Assembly: GCA_031841125.1 (NCBI GenBank)
Contig: CM063107.1
Coordinates: forward strand, 48,373,497 to 48,437,496
Reading direction: 5' to 3'
From: Acanthococcus lagerstroemiae
Taxonomy: Eukaryota; Arthropoda; Insecta; Hemiptera; Eriococcidae
Length of the DNA stretch: 64,000 bases
Shown here: positions 47,325 to 55,140 of the stretch, in pieces
How positions within the stretch are numbered: position 1 is the first letter of the stretch
How the letters are laid out: the number at the start of each line of letters is the position of its first letter
Translations under genes and position numbers: made by a program
Notes under the pieces: model-generated
What the model was told of the DNA's origin: nothing
The model's input: the letters and a program-made list of their open reading frames with translations, nothing else
Databases searched by the model: none

Positions 47325-47930
47325 AGTAAAAACTGTGGATTATCTAAAAGAGGTGGTGATATTGTGGATACAATTGGTAAATATGTACCATTTCCACTTC
47401 ACTGGCCCGGATATAAAGCTCTTGGTCCTGGTTCGAATACAGACCTCGATATTCAAAAAGGTGTAAAACTGAAAAATAAATTAGATGAAATAGCTATGGA
47501 TCATGATGTAGATTATGCAAATACAGATGATCCTAATGAACGTGATTATGCTGATAACAGATTCACATGGCGAGCCTGGGAGCGTGTCAAAGATCCTAAT
47601 GCTAAATTAGATGAAAAAATTCCAGCATATGTAGCAGTAAATTTAATGAAATTAAAACAGAAGTTAGGTTTAGGAATTTATAAAAAATTTTATAATATAA
47701 ATAATATGAGTAAAAACTGTGGATTAGGACAACATTTGCGATTACCTAATGAAATATTACCTAAAAAAGGTGAAGGATTTTATATTGATCGAAAAACCAT
47801 AACCAATAATAATCAGAAAACAGAAGGCAAAGGATTTTATATTGATCGAAAAACAACCACTAATGATCTCCCAGAAATAATGAATTATTTGAATAATTTA
47901 TATGTTAACAAACAGGAAAAAAAAAGGTAA
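47322..47930 (+). pseudogene. Phospholipase A2-like protein with internal second start, shifted at its end
   Basis: 202 codons. Residues 30-75 match the parvovirus-type PLA2 fold: Ca-loop-like GPGSN near 35-39 and catalytic H61-D62 in AMDHDVDY. This is the activity that helps virions breach membranes. At 47,706 a second MSKNCGL start, preceded by ATATAAATAATATG, repeats the beginning of this very gene, so two genes seem fused in frame. After it come two copies of a G(E/K)GFYIDRKT repeat. The third copy of that repeat lies in the next frame beyond an A9 run (47,917-47,925), so the reading frame is broken there and the last few codons (to 47,930) are aberrant. Confidence 0.85.
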
Positions 47931-48762
47931 AGGATTTTATATTTATCGGGAAACAGCAATCAATGGTCGAAACAAAAAAGGGGAGGGTATCAAAGTAAGT
48001 AGATACATTAAATATCCTATCAATCCAGATAAGGAACAACTTGACAAAATTAATATTGGTGTTGAGAAAGGGGTACCTGTTGTACTAAATTTAGGATACG
48101 AAAATTTAATCAGAACTAAAAATAGCACACAGAACGAAACATATTTACCTCTAACAAAAGCACAAGTGAATCAAATTGAGACAGCAAAAACCAAGGGAAA
48201 AGGTTTAAAGCTAAAACTGAACAAAACACAACTGAAGCAGGTTAAAAATGGTGGATTCTTCCCACCAGCTATCCTAGCAGGATTGGCTGCTATTGCAGCA
48301 GCTAAACCTGCTGTAGAAGTAGGTACTAAAATAGTAGAAACTGTAGGTAATTTAATATCAACCGCCAAGCAAGCAATTGATAATAAGAAAGCCAATGACG
48401 AGTTAGTAGAAGAGAGAAAACGTCGTAATGAAAAGTTGGAGTACAAGTCTGGTGAAGGCATAGGACAATATCTACAAATACCTAACGAAGTTCTAAAGAA
48501 AAAGAGCGTTAAAAAAATAAAAAATGGCGTTAAAAAAATAAAAAATGGCGTTAATGGTAGTATTCAAAAAGACTGTTTAGGTGTTGAGAAAAATAAAAGA
48601 GGCGTTAAAAAAATAAAAAATGGCGTTAAAAAAATAAAAAATGGCGTTAAAAAAAAATGCGATGGCGTTAAAAAAAGAAAAATTGGGGGTGACATGATCA
48701 CTCAACAAGTAATTAAAAAAATCTTAGATAATGAAAAAAAAAAAAATAACCATCAAGAATGA
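47902..48762 (+). pseudogene. Minor virion-type protein, continuation after the A9 frame break
   Basis: This frame (286 codons if started at the 47,902 ATG) begins with the third GFYI repeat, so it is probably the rest of the protein that starts at 47,322 or 47,706. It has no start motif of its own. It contains a hydrophobic, Ala/Gly-rich segment after a Gly-Gly (FFPPAILAGLAAIAAAKPAV, about 48,257-48,316), comparable to membrane-active minor capsid proteins of Polintons. A GEGIGQYLQIPNEV block at about 48,451 echoes the GLGQHLRLPNEI of the upstream gene. A very basic heptad tail (GVKKIKN repeats) follows. It overlaps the protease start by 32 bases. Confidence 0.75.
48506..48684 (+). repeat. 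21-bp coding minisatellite (GVKKIKN heptads)
   Basis: GGCGTTAAAAAAATAAAAAAT is repeated twice at 48,506-48,547 and about twice more plus variants at 48,601-48,684. Each unit encodes Gly-Val-Lys-Lys-Ile-Lys-Asn. The tail is strongly positive and could bind DNA, like adenovirus core peptides (inference). Confidence 0.85.
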
Positions 48763-49117
48763 CGCATTAACTAATTTTGAAATAGAAGCATATGCTGAAA
48801 AATTGCAAATACCTCATTTCAGAGGAGTTTTTATGCTTGATGAGCTACCACCAAAAATCAAAAAATATGAATGTGGAATTGTAAATTTAGACACTTCAGA
48901 CCACTCTGGAACTCATTGGACTGCTTACTGTAAGAATGATTCACAAGTTGATTTTTATGAACCGTTTGGTAACATTCCACCACCAGAATTAGTGAAATAT
49001 TTTGGACAGTCTAGAATTACTTATAATTATACGCAGGATCAAAAACTTGATGAAACAAATTGTGGTAGACGGTGCATAGAATATTTATTAAAAATTAAAA
49101 AAAAATACTATAAATGA
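48731..49117 (+). CDS. Adenain-like cysteine protease (maturation protease)
   Basis: 128 residues, a compact C5/Ulp1-type peptidase. The catalytic set is visible: H62 in GTHWTAY, E77 in FYEPFG, Q104 (oxyanion) and C111 in TNCGRRC. Adenovirus-type proteases cleave virion precursor proteins after assembly, and the same role is inferred for Polintons. The start overlaps the preceding frame by 32 bases. The stop overlaps the penton start (ATGA, 49,114-49,117). All catalytic residues are present, so it looks intact. Confidence 0.92.
   Translation: MKKKKITIKNDALTNFEIEAYAEKLQIPHFRGVFMLDELPPKIKKYECGIVNLDTSDHSGTHWTAYCKNDSQVDFYEPFGNIPPPELVKYFGQSRITYNYTQDQKLDETNCGRRCIEYLLKIKKKYYK
49106..49116 (+). promoter_or_regulatory. 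TACTATAAATG motif at the penton start
   Basis: Exact TACTATAAATG ending in the start codon, preceded by an A9 tract. Identical to the word at 49,847-49,857. Confidence 0.6.
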
Positions 49118-49830
49118 AATATATAAATGGTTCTTACAGTATGCTTATGAGCGGTACAGATTCTGTTCTTTATCATGATTTTAGTGGAGTTGATGACATT
49201 ATTAGACTCAACCCTAATAAAGAATGTGAAATTGGGTTAGAATCTTTCCACACATCTTATCGTTTTTTCAATATAACTGTAACTAAAAACAATTCACTTA
49301 CTTTTTATAAGGAGGTGAACGAATTACCTACAACTATAGTACTTGATCCTGGTATTTATGAAGTAGCTGATATTATTAAATGTATACATGAAAGTAAACA
49401 TGCTAGGGCTGCTAATATAACCTTGAAAATAAATAAATACGCTCATACCATAATAATGGGGAGTCCATCACATATAATAGATTTAAGAGATGTGACTTCT
49501 GTTGGTAATATATTGGGTTTTACTAAGCAAATTATACCAGCTGGAAAAGAAGTTGAATCTGATAGCCACGTTAAAATTTTTCCTATTGAAAGCATTAAGG
49601 GGATATGTAATGAATGTAATAACGGTAATGAAAAAATACTTTTTTATTTTCCTATATCATCACTACCCGGAGAAAAAATAATCTATACACCAAATGAAAC
49701 TCAATATTATAGAGTGAGAAATAAAGAAATAAGCGAGATTGTATTAAACCTTTATGATCAGAATGGCAATCCACTTGAAAATAATGGTGAAACATATTGG
49801 GCATTTTTAATCATACGTGAAGTACGATAA
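49114..49830 (+). CDS. Minor capsid (penton-like) protein
   Basis: 238 residues, placed between the protease and the major capsid gene as in other Polintons. It begins with a short non-coil region and then a beta-rich domain with the PGIYEVADII signature near residues 75-84, typical of the single-jelly-roll penton protein that fills five-fold vertices. It ends with strands VLNLYDQNGNPL and FLIIREV. No membrane segment. Overlaps the protease stop by 4 bases; 24 bp separate it from the major capsid gene. Confidence 0.85.
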   Translation: MKYINGSYSMLMSGTDSVLYHDFSGVDDIIRLNPNKECEIGLESFHTSYRFFNITVTKNNSLTFYKEVNELPTTIVLDPGIYEVADIIKCIHESKHARAANITLKINKYAHTIIMGSPSHIIDLRDVTSVGNILGFTKQIIPAGKEVESDSHVKIFPIESIKGICNECNNGNEKILFYFPISSLPGEKIIYTPNETQYYRVRNKEISEIVLNLYDQNGNPLENNGETYWAFLIIREVR

Positions 49831-49846
49831 TTAAAAAAAAAAAAAA

Positions 49847-49857
49847 TACTATAAATG
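49847..49857 (+). promoter_or_regulatory. TACTATAAATG motif at the major capsid start
   Basis: Preceded by an A14 tract (49,833-49,846) and identical to the penton motif. Confidence 0.6.
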
Positions 49858-51036
49858 AATGGTTACGAAAGTTTTGAATTAATAGAATTCTCCACTGCTA
49901 ATAATATTGATATAAATAAAAAAGATGAGGAAATTATAATTGAAATAAATACTCCTAATATTTGTACTTTACCTTGGAAAAGCGAGGTAGTTATAGCTGG
50001 TCGTCTGATAGTACGTGATAAAGACAAAAAAATTGCGAGTTTCGATCGTAGTACAGTACAAGTAATTAATAATGGGTTTCTCCATATTTTTAGGCAAATT
50101 ATTTATAGAATTTCTGATGTTCAGGTAGATATATTGGAGTATCCAGGTGTAGCCAGCACCATTAATGGTCTCGTTTCACTGTCCAAAACCACCAAGTATT
50201 CTAATGCAGGATGGAATCTAAATAATGATTACATGAATGTTGATGCGAATGGTTACTTCAAAGTTGCATTACCTTTCGATATGTTTCTAGGTTTTGGAAC
50301 TTATAAAGAAATTCTCTTTAATGTTAGTCAATCCTTGATACTAGCAAGAGAACAACATGGTGTTACAAATATGCTACAAGTTGACCCAAATTTAAAAGAT
50401 TATACTGTGGAATTGAATCTGAAGTATATAACTTGGAGAATGCCAGTGGTGAAGCTTTCATTACAACTTGAAAAAGAAGTTTTACCATTGTTAAATAAAG
50501 ACATACCAATTCGTATGAATTTTGAGCATTGGCAATGTTTAAAGAAACCTGCTGGTAGTGTATCAGGAAAAGAATTTAGGTGGTCAATTCCTACAGATAT
50601 TACATCACAATATGCTTTTGTAGTTTTCCAAAATAAAAGGAACAATGATCTCTTTGCTGATAAAAGTAAATTTGATCATTGTAATCCTTATGATGTACGT
50701 TTCAATGTCAATGGTTATGAATATCCTCGTCAGCAAATGCGATTAAATTTTAATGAAAAGGATTCAGGAGCTTTATATACATATTTTAAAAATTACAATG
50801 GAAAAGACGATGTTTTAATTGATCTTGTGCAATTTGAAAAAGAATATACTATCTTTTGCTTTGATCTTACAGGACAACCTGACGCTCTACAAACAGATGT
50901 AGCCAATGTACAAATTATATTCTCATGGCGTGATGATTTTCCTAATACAGCTGAAATATTTGTTCTTTTGAAACAACCTGTTTGTTATGAATACAAACCT
51001 ATATCTAGAGCGGTTAGACCTGCTCCTAAAAACTAA
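49855..51036 (+). CDS. Major capsid protein (double jelly roll)
   Basis: 393 residues, in the expected position after the penton gene. The profile is beta-rich, with an LPWKSEVVIAGRL strand near residues 39-51, the first jelly roll up to about 210, and a second with YEYPRQQMRLNFNE near 290-303, a landmark found in Polinton capsid proteins. The ending FSWRDDFPNTAEIFVLLKQP is followed by a basic C-terminus. It forms the trimeric hexon-like capsomers of the icosahedral shell. No stops or shifts, so capsid formation capacity may persist even though polB is broken. Confidence 0.88.
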   Translation: MNGYESFELIEFSTANNIDINKKDEEIIIEINTPNICTLPWKSEVVIAGRLIVRDKDKKIASFDRSTVQVINNGFLHIFRQIIYRISDVQVDILEYPGVASTINGLVSLSKTTKYSNAGWNLNNDYMNVDANGYFKVALPFDMFLGFGTYKEILFNVSQSLILAREQHGVTNMLQVDPNLKDYTVELNLKYITWRMPVVKLSLQLEKEVLPLLNKDIPIRMNFEHWQCLKKPAGSVSGKEFRWSIPTDITSQYAFVVFQNKRNNDLFADKSKFDHCNPYDVRFNVNGYEYPRQQMRLNFNEKDSGALYTYFKNYNGKDDVLIDLVQFEKEYTIFCFDLTGQPDALQTDVANVQIIFSWRDDFPNTAEIFVLLKQPVCYEYKPISRAVRPAPKN

Positions 51037-51077
51037 AAAAAAAAAAAAAAAAAAAAAAAATATTCTTATAAATAGGT

Positions 51078-51218
51078 ATGCAATCAGAAAACAATTCAGA
51101 GAACAATTCAGAAAATAAATTCAACTGGATGTGTATTATAATTTTCTGTTGGAATATTATCGAACAGGTGTTTAAAAAAATGAGAAAAAAGAAAAAGAAA
51201 AAAAAGACAGTCAAATAA
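51078..51218 (+). CDS. 46-residue membrane peptide with Lys-rich tail
   Basis: From the ATG at 51,078 (7 bp after TTATAAAT): a polar SENN-repeat head (residues 3-13), one hydrophobic stretch FNWMCIIIFCWNII (residues 15-28), then a tail with nine consecutive basic residues around 37-43 ending KTVK. A single-pass membrane topology is predicted by eye. It is the last gene before the right TIR and follows the major capsid gene after a long A-run. No family recognised. The small size makes the call tentative. Confidence 0.5.
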   Translation: MQSENNSENNSENKFNWMCIIIFCWNIIEQVFKKMRKKKKKKKTVK

Positions 51219-51222
51219 GTAT

Positions 51223-51252
51223 TATTTTTATATGAAAAATCATATAAAAATA
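51223..51252. terminator. Hairpin at the inner edge of the right TIR
   Basis: TATTTTTATATGA-AAAA-TCATATAAAAATA, identical to the left hairpin read from the other strand. It lies between the convergent 46-residue gene (+) and the TIR gene (-), so it could end transcripts from both sides. Confidence 0.55.
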
Positions 51253-51271
51253 CATTATAACAACTTTAATA

Positions 51272-52057
51272 TTATTCATTTTCTTGAACTAATGTGGTTA
51301 TGAAAGGTTTACTATTTTCAGCTTTCCATTTTTCAGAATCATTAAACATAGCTTCAACAATTTTTGAGACTTCTTTATCTCTACCTACACATAAAGAGTT
51401 CAAATTAGATTCTGTTGGAACAATATAATTTTCAATACAACATGCTCTACTCTTTTTTAAAGAACCTACTACGTTTGATACAAAAGTAGGACAGAACACA
51501 AGCATAGAATACCATAAATCTGACATTACACCTCGTGTTTTACTATAAACTGTTTTAAATTCTTTTCTAAACTTTAATAAATTCTTATCAAATTCTACCT
51601 GAAATACACCTCTAGCTGTAAGTTGGATTGGTTCTTTATGTAGTGGATGATTCTTTTCATCTAGAAACACTAAGAGATACTTACGTGCTGAAATATAGTC
51701 TGTATCTCCTTTTACCCAATAACCAGCAAAAGAGTAATCATTTCGAGAAAGTCTGATAAGTTTAAGTTGGCGTCTAATGATTAAAATACGATTTTTATCA
51801 ATAATCCTACCTTGAATTGATCCATCTCGAGTCTCAATTGTGTGCGGTTTTGTATTTACAAAATGTTCTACACAGCTGGCATCTGAACATGACTCGTTGC
51901 AACTTTTTCTCCACTCACAAGACATCAAATTTTCATTAGACATCCAGAGGCCTACAGGTTCTTGATTAATCACTTTCACTGATGGTATCTTTTTAGATAC
52001 ACAGTGTGTAGAGTCATCAAAATTAAAGTTATTGCTTTTACTTTCAATCATTTCCAT
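51272..52057 (-). CDS. TIR-encoded protein of unknown function, right copy
   Basis: 261 residues, identical to the left-TIR copy (38,026-38,811) and read inward on the minus strand from the TATAAAATG start at 52,057. Cys-rich block near residues 47-63, no known domain. Convergent with the capsid-side genes, which makes it the only minus-strand gene of the element. Identity between copies suggests homogenisation of the TIRs during replication or very recent insertion. Confidence 0.85.
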   Translation of the reverse strand: MEMIESKSNNFNFDDSTHCVSKKIPSVKVINQEPVGLWMSNENLMSCEWRKSCNESCSDASCVEHFVNTKPHTIETRDGSIQGRIIDKNRILIIRRQLKLIRLSRNDYSFAGYWVKGDTDYISARKYLLVFLDEKNHPLHKEPIQLTARGVFQVEFDKNLLKFRKEFKTVYSKTRGVMSDLWYSMLVFCPTFVSNVVGSLKKSRACCIENYIVPTESNLNSLCVGRDKEVSKIVEAMFNDSEKWKAENSKPFITTLVQENE

Positions 52058-52223
52058 TTTATAATATATAATATTTTTATTTTTTTTTTTAAACTAGGTT
52101 ATCAATTTTCGATTTTTTTTAAATTTTTTTTATTATTTTTTTTTATTCATTTTTTTAATTATTTTTTTTTTAAACTAGGTTATCAATATCAATTTTCGAT
52201 TTTTTTTTTTATTATTTTTTTTA

Positions 52224-52257
52224 GTATTAAGATTTCAAACCAAAATCACTTGAAATC
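52224..52257. promoter_or_regulatory. GATTTCAA palindrome in the right TIR
   Basis: ATTAAGATTTCAAACCAAAA followed by TCACTTGAAATCCAAG: the inverse of the left-TIR palindrome at 37,829-37,862 and close to the internal copy at 39,263-39,297. Confidence 0.6.
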
Positions 52258-52334
52258 CAAGTTAGAAAAAAAAAAGTGGTCTGATAAAAAAAATGGAAAC
52301 TCGACCACTTTATATTACAATATCAATTCTTTTA

Positions 52335-52721
52335 ACACCAACACAAAAATGTGAACTTGGTTACAGAGAACAGAACTTACACAAAAGTGTTTTCAACAGC
52401 GAATGTACAAAAATGTGACTTCAACAGCGAATGCTCAGAAAAGTGTTTTCAACAGTGAATGTACAAAAATGTGAACTCGATTCAGAGAGAACAATACTTA
52501 CACAGAAATATGAACTCGGTCTAGGATTGTACAGAACTTACACAGAAAAATGTTTTCAACAGTGAATGCTCAGAAATGTGAACTCGAGCCAGAGAGAACA
52601 GAACTCACTCAGAAAAATGTTTTCAACAGAAAATTTACAGAAATGTGAACTCGAGCCAGAGAGAACAGAATTCACTCAGAAAAATGTTTTCAACAATAAA
52701 TTTACAGAAATGTGAACTTGG
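52335..52721. repeat. Subterminal minisatellite, right
   Basis: Repeats of AAAATGTGAACTCGA, AGAGAACAGAACT(T/C)AC and AAAATGTTTTCAACAG. Longer than the left array: the outermost ~195 bp carry AACTCGAGCCAGAGAGAACAG units not seen on the left. The last recognisable unit ends near 52,721; the true element tip is close to this point. Confidence 0.85.
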
Positions 52722-53695
52722 CCAACTTGGTCCAGAACCCAACCTTTCTATACTACTTTTATTCATGCTGAAGTCTTTGATTCGAGTATTGTTCTGCTCA
52801 CTCGGGCTTTGAATACTCAGTGGTTTCGCTCAAATATTCGGACATGTTTTTTCATTCATTCTTGATTTTTTCTTGACCCTATCAACATACTTCAGTTGTT
52901 CTTGGTTGTAGTTCTGGTGTTGATGTTGTTCCACATTGTTCGTTTACACCCGGTTTGTATTTGTATGCTCCTGCTTTGTAGTGATGTCATTAATGCTTAG
53001 CTTCTTTGTAGTGACATTGGTACTGTTTCTTTTCATTTGGTATTATTTGGCTTCATTCCTTTCCAACGTGAAATGATGTTTGTACATAATCCATAATCTC
53101 GCTTCTGAAATAATATGACAGAATAATTAGGCAAATGTAAATTACATACATATAAGTCTGATCATACAATCTAAACTTCTTCAGTTATTCCTCATACCTG
53201 AATATTGAATGAATCTTCTTCCATCCTGCATCATCATTATTGCCGTCGTTGAAGTGGCAGACGATTTTCTAGTTGGCTGATGCGAAATGGGGAAAACAGT
53301 GTTGACCATAGAACGACCAAAAATTACCTGTTCCCTTTTCTGATTCTTCAGACTGTACTTTCGGCGCTGCCAGCTTTGTGGCTGCATGTTGCTCTTAATC
53401 AGTATTTCATGTTGTATAACTTGCAACAATCTCAACAGGTTTTTAAGATTTTGCGAAGCAAATACTCTATTGGGTCACCTTTCATTTTTTGGTCTCATTT
53501 AATTAGTATTTGTTTACATCTTCAAAAAGCCATCGCAGTTGTCATTTCATTATCATTTGATCCTGTTTGTTATCCGTTGTTTTATTTTAAATGTATTTAA
53601 AAGTAAAGTAACAAAATAATGTGCTGAACGATGTTGATTTTTTCATTAATTAGCACAATATCTCGCTTGTCTTTTATTATTTTCGTCTGATCTTT
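52722..53695. other. Right flank of the Polinton, non-coding
   Basis: No gene recognised. No 6-bp duplication matching the left flank could be assigned. Confidence 0.4.
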
Positions 53696-53699
53696 GGGG

Positions 53700-54105
53700 T
53701 TGTAAAGTTTTGTTATTATTAATAGTTTAGGAACAACCCAAAGTGCAATGAGGAAATCAATTATGGGAGTAAAAAGAATTGACAAAATGAGAAACGAAAA
53801 TTTGAAAAGAAAATCAGGAAAAATGTAGACTTTGTTAGAGCGGTAAAAGGATTAAAGTGGGACTAGACAGGACATGTGGCTTGATAGTCAAGAAATAGAT
53901 GGTGCTACAAAACAACATTTTGGTACCTGAATGAGAATAAAGAAGCAGGAAGACAGAAGATAAGATAAGATAGAGGGATGAAATAGACAGTATGCTCAAA
54001 AATAAAATGTACCATAGAGTAGCAACAGTCGAACGTGAGTAGGACACGCTGAGGGAGGCCTTTGCCCGTTCGGGCTATAAGGCTAATAATAATCATAGTA
54101 ATACT
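53700..54105 (+). pseudogene. RTE LINE 3' fragment, plus strand
   Basis: Plus-strand pieces, with stops: TTQSAMRKSIMGVKR (about 53,735-53,780), LKWD-stop-TGHVA (about 53,853-53,882), RDEIDSMLKNK (about 53,976-54,008) and EAFARSGY (about 54,057-54,080), ending in a (TAA)n-like tail near 54,085-54,105. This is the RTE carboxy terminus in the right order. Short 3' repeats are normal for RTE tails. Too decayed to be functional. Confidence 0.65.
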
Positions 54106-54227
54106 TACTGACACTTAGAATGGACTTGACGTCTGTTGAACGTATCAGAATTGAAGATTTGGTTTCATTTTCATTTTGTTTCCTCAAAAAAAAAAATCTT
54201 AGGTTTATTCCGAGTGGGTTATTGAAG

Positions 54228-54420
54228 CAGGCCCGTAGCGCATAGCGCACCCTGTAAGTTAAGTTGGGCTCCTCGAATTTTAGGTCGGGCTGGTATGTGA
54301 GAATTTTAAGCCTAGCCTATGTTTAGATACTTATGCAGTATACAAATGGCTGTATGCATGCTGGAAAAAAAACAGAGTTGAGCTAGGTTGGGCTAAGCTC
54401 GTAGCTCTGCTACGGGCTTG
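54228..54420. mobile_element. Short hAT-type MITE, 193 bp
   Basis: Begins CAGGCCCGTAGCGCATAGC and ends GCTCTGCTACGGGCTTG, flanked by TATTGAAG (54,220-54,227) and TATTGAAA (54,421-54,428), an 8-bp duplication with one mismatch. The tips resemble those of the element at 58,821. Confidence 0.8.
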
Positions 54421-54673
54421 TATTGAAAGGTCTTTATTATATTTTTCTTGAATGTTCAAATCATCAAGTGGTGAAATCTTTTTGCCTGTCAACTTCCAAT
54501 TAATATTTCTGCTTTTACTGGTTGACTATCAGCATCGCGCTACAGACTTAGTTTTCTATAATGTTCCTACTTCAAACTCTAATTTTTTAATTTCACCTTT
54601 TAACTTTTAATGAGGCAGACTCCCTAATATTTATAGTTCACTGTAAATATTATTATAGATCTAGTTGAGGAAT

Positions 54674-55128
54674 GAAGTGGCTTGGTGGCCGAGTGGATTC
54701 GAATGTTGCCTCCTGAACCACGGAACACGGGTTCGAATCCCAGTACGGACGGCGAATTTTCAAAAATTAAAATATGATAAGAAAATAATAAAAGGCAAGA
54801 AGATATGGAAGCCTTTAACATCCGACCAAGCCACACCAATTGCAGCAAGACGTGGAGTTCAATTTAATTGTTCCGCCGGCATTCAAAAAGACTAGAATTG
54901 GGTTAGCCACACCTACAGAATACTAACACCTGACTTGTCTGGTGTGCCATGCAGGTTGCATGCCCCTTATAGAGAAGGAATACTCTTTCATAACCATTCC
55001 CCAGTAATGGCTTGTCACCAAGGGGAATTAGACTATAGCACTTGTATCAAAAATAATTGATCAAGGAGGCCTATGTCCCAGTGGGTGGACCGAAACATCT
55101 GTTTCAAGGCTGTATTTATTTATTTATT
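54674..55128 (+). mobile_element. tRNA-derived SINE with 12-bp duplication
   Basis: The head has A box TGGCCGAGTGG (54,686-54,696) and B box GGTTCGAATCC (54,730-54,740), a good internal RNA polymerase III promoter. A body of about 350 bp follows and ends in a (TATT)n tail. TAGTTGAGGAAT is duplicated exactly at 54,662-54,673 and 55,129-55,140, as expected for LINE-assisted insertion. The intact duplication suggests a fairly young copy. SINEs have no protein; they borrow a LINE reverse transcriptase. Confidence 0.88.
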
Positions 55129-55140
55129 TAGTTGAGGAAT

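Larger units (their letters stand above)
51220..52527 (-). repeat. Right terminal inverted repeat of the Polinton
   Basis: Inverse of 37,463-38,846, with the same gene, hairpin and palindrome. It has 17 bp (ATTAAAGTTGTTATAAT-like) behind the gene that the left copy lacks, flanked by a short ATAAT repeat, so a slippage deletion on the left is likely. Beyond 52,527 about 200 bp more of minisatellite continues with no left counterpart. Confidence 0.93.
37463..52721 (+). mobile_element. Polinton/Maverick element (virus-like DNA transposon)
   Basis: About 15.3 kb bounded by long inverted repeats. It carries the diagnostic set: protein-primed PolB, retroviral-type integrase, packaging ATPase, adenain-like cysteine protease, and minor and major capsid proteins, all on the + strand. 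Polintons are self-synthesising transposons related to adintoviruses and virophages and may form virions. The coding part is much more AT-rich than its surroundings. The two TIR genes are identical in translation and apparently in nucleotides, arguing for recent insertion or strong homogenisation. Two genes are interrupted at A-rich tracts, so this copy is probably not fully functional. The exact ends are approximate because the tips are variable minisatellites. Confidence 0.95.

Noticed and set aside
47902..48762. The 286-codon frame as an independent gene
   Set aside because: Its start lacks the element's start motif and its first repeat belongs to the series ending the previous frame.
54674..54750. 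A serine- or leucine-type tRNA gene
   Set aside because: It is the head of a SINE with a long body, a TATT tail and a 12-bp target duplication.
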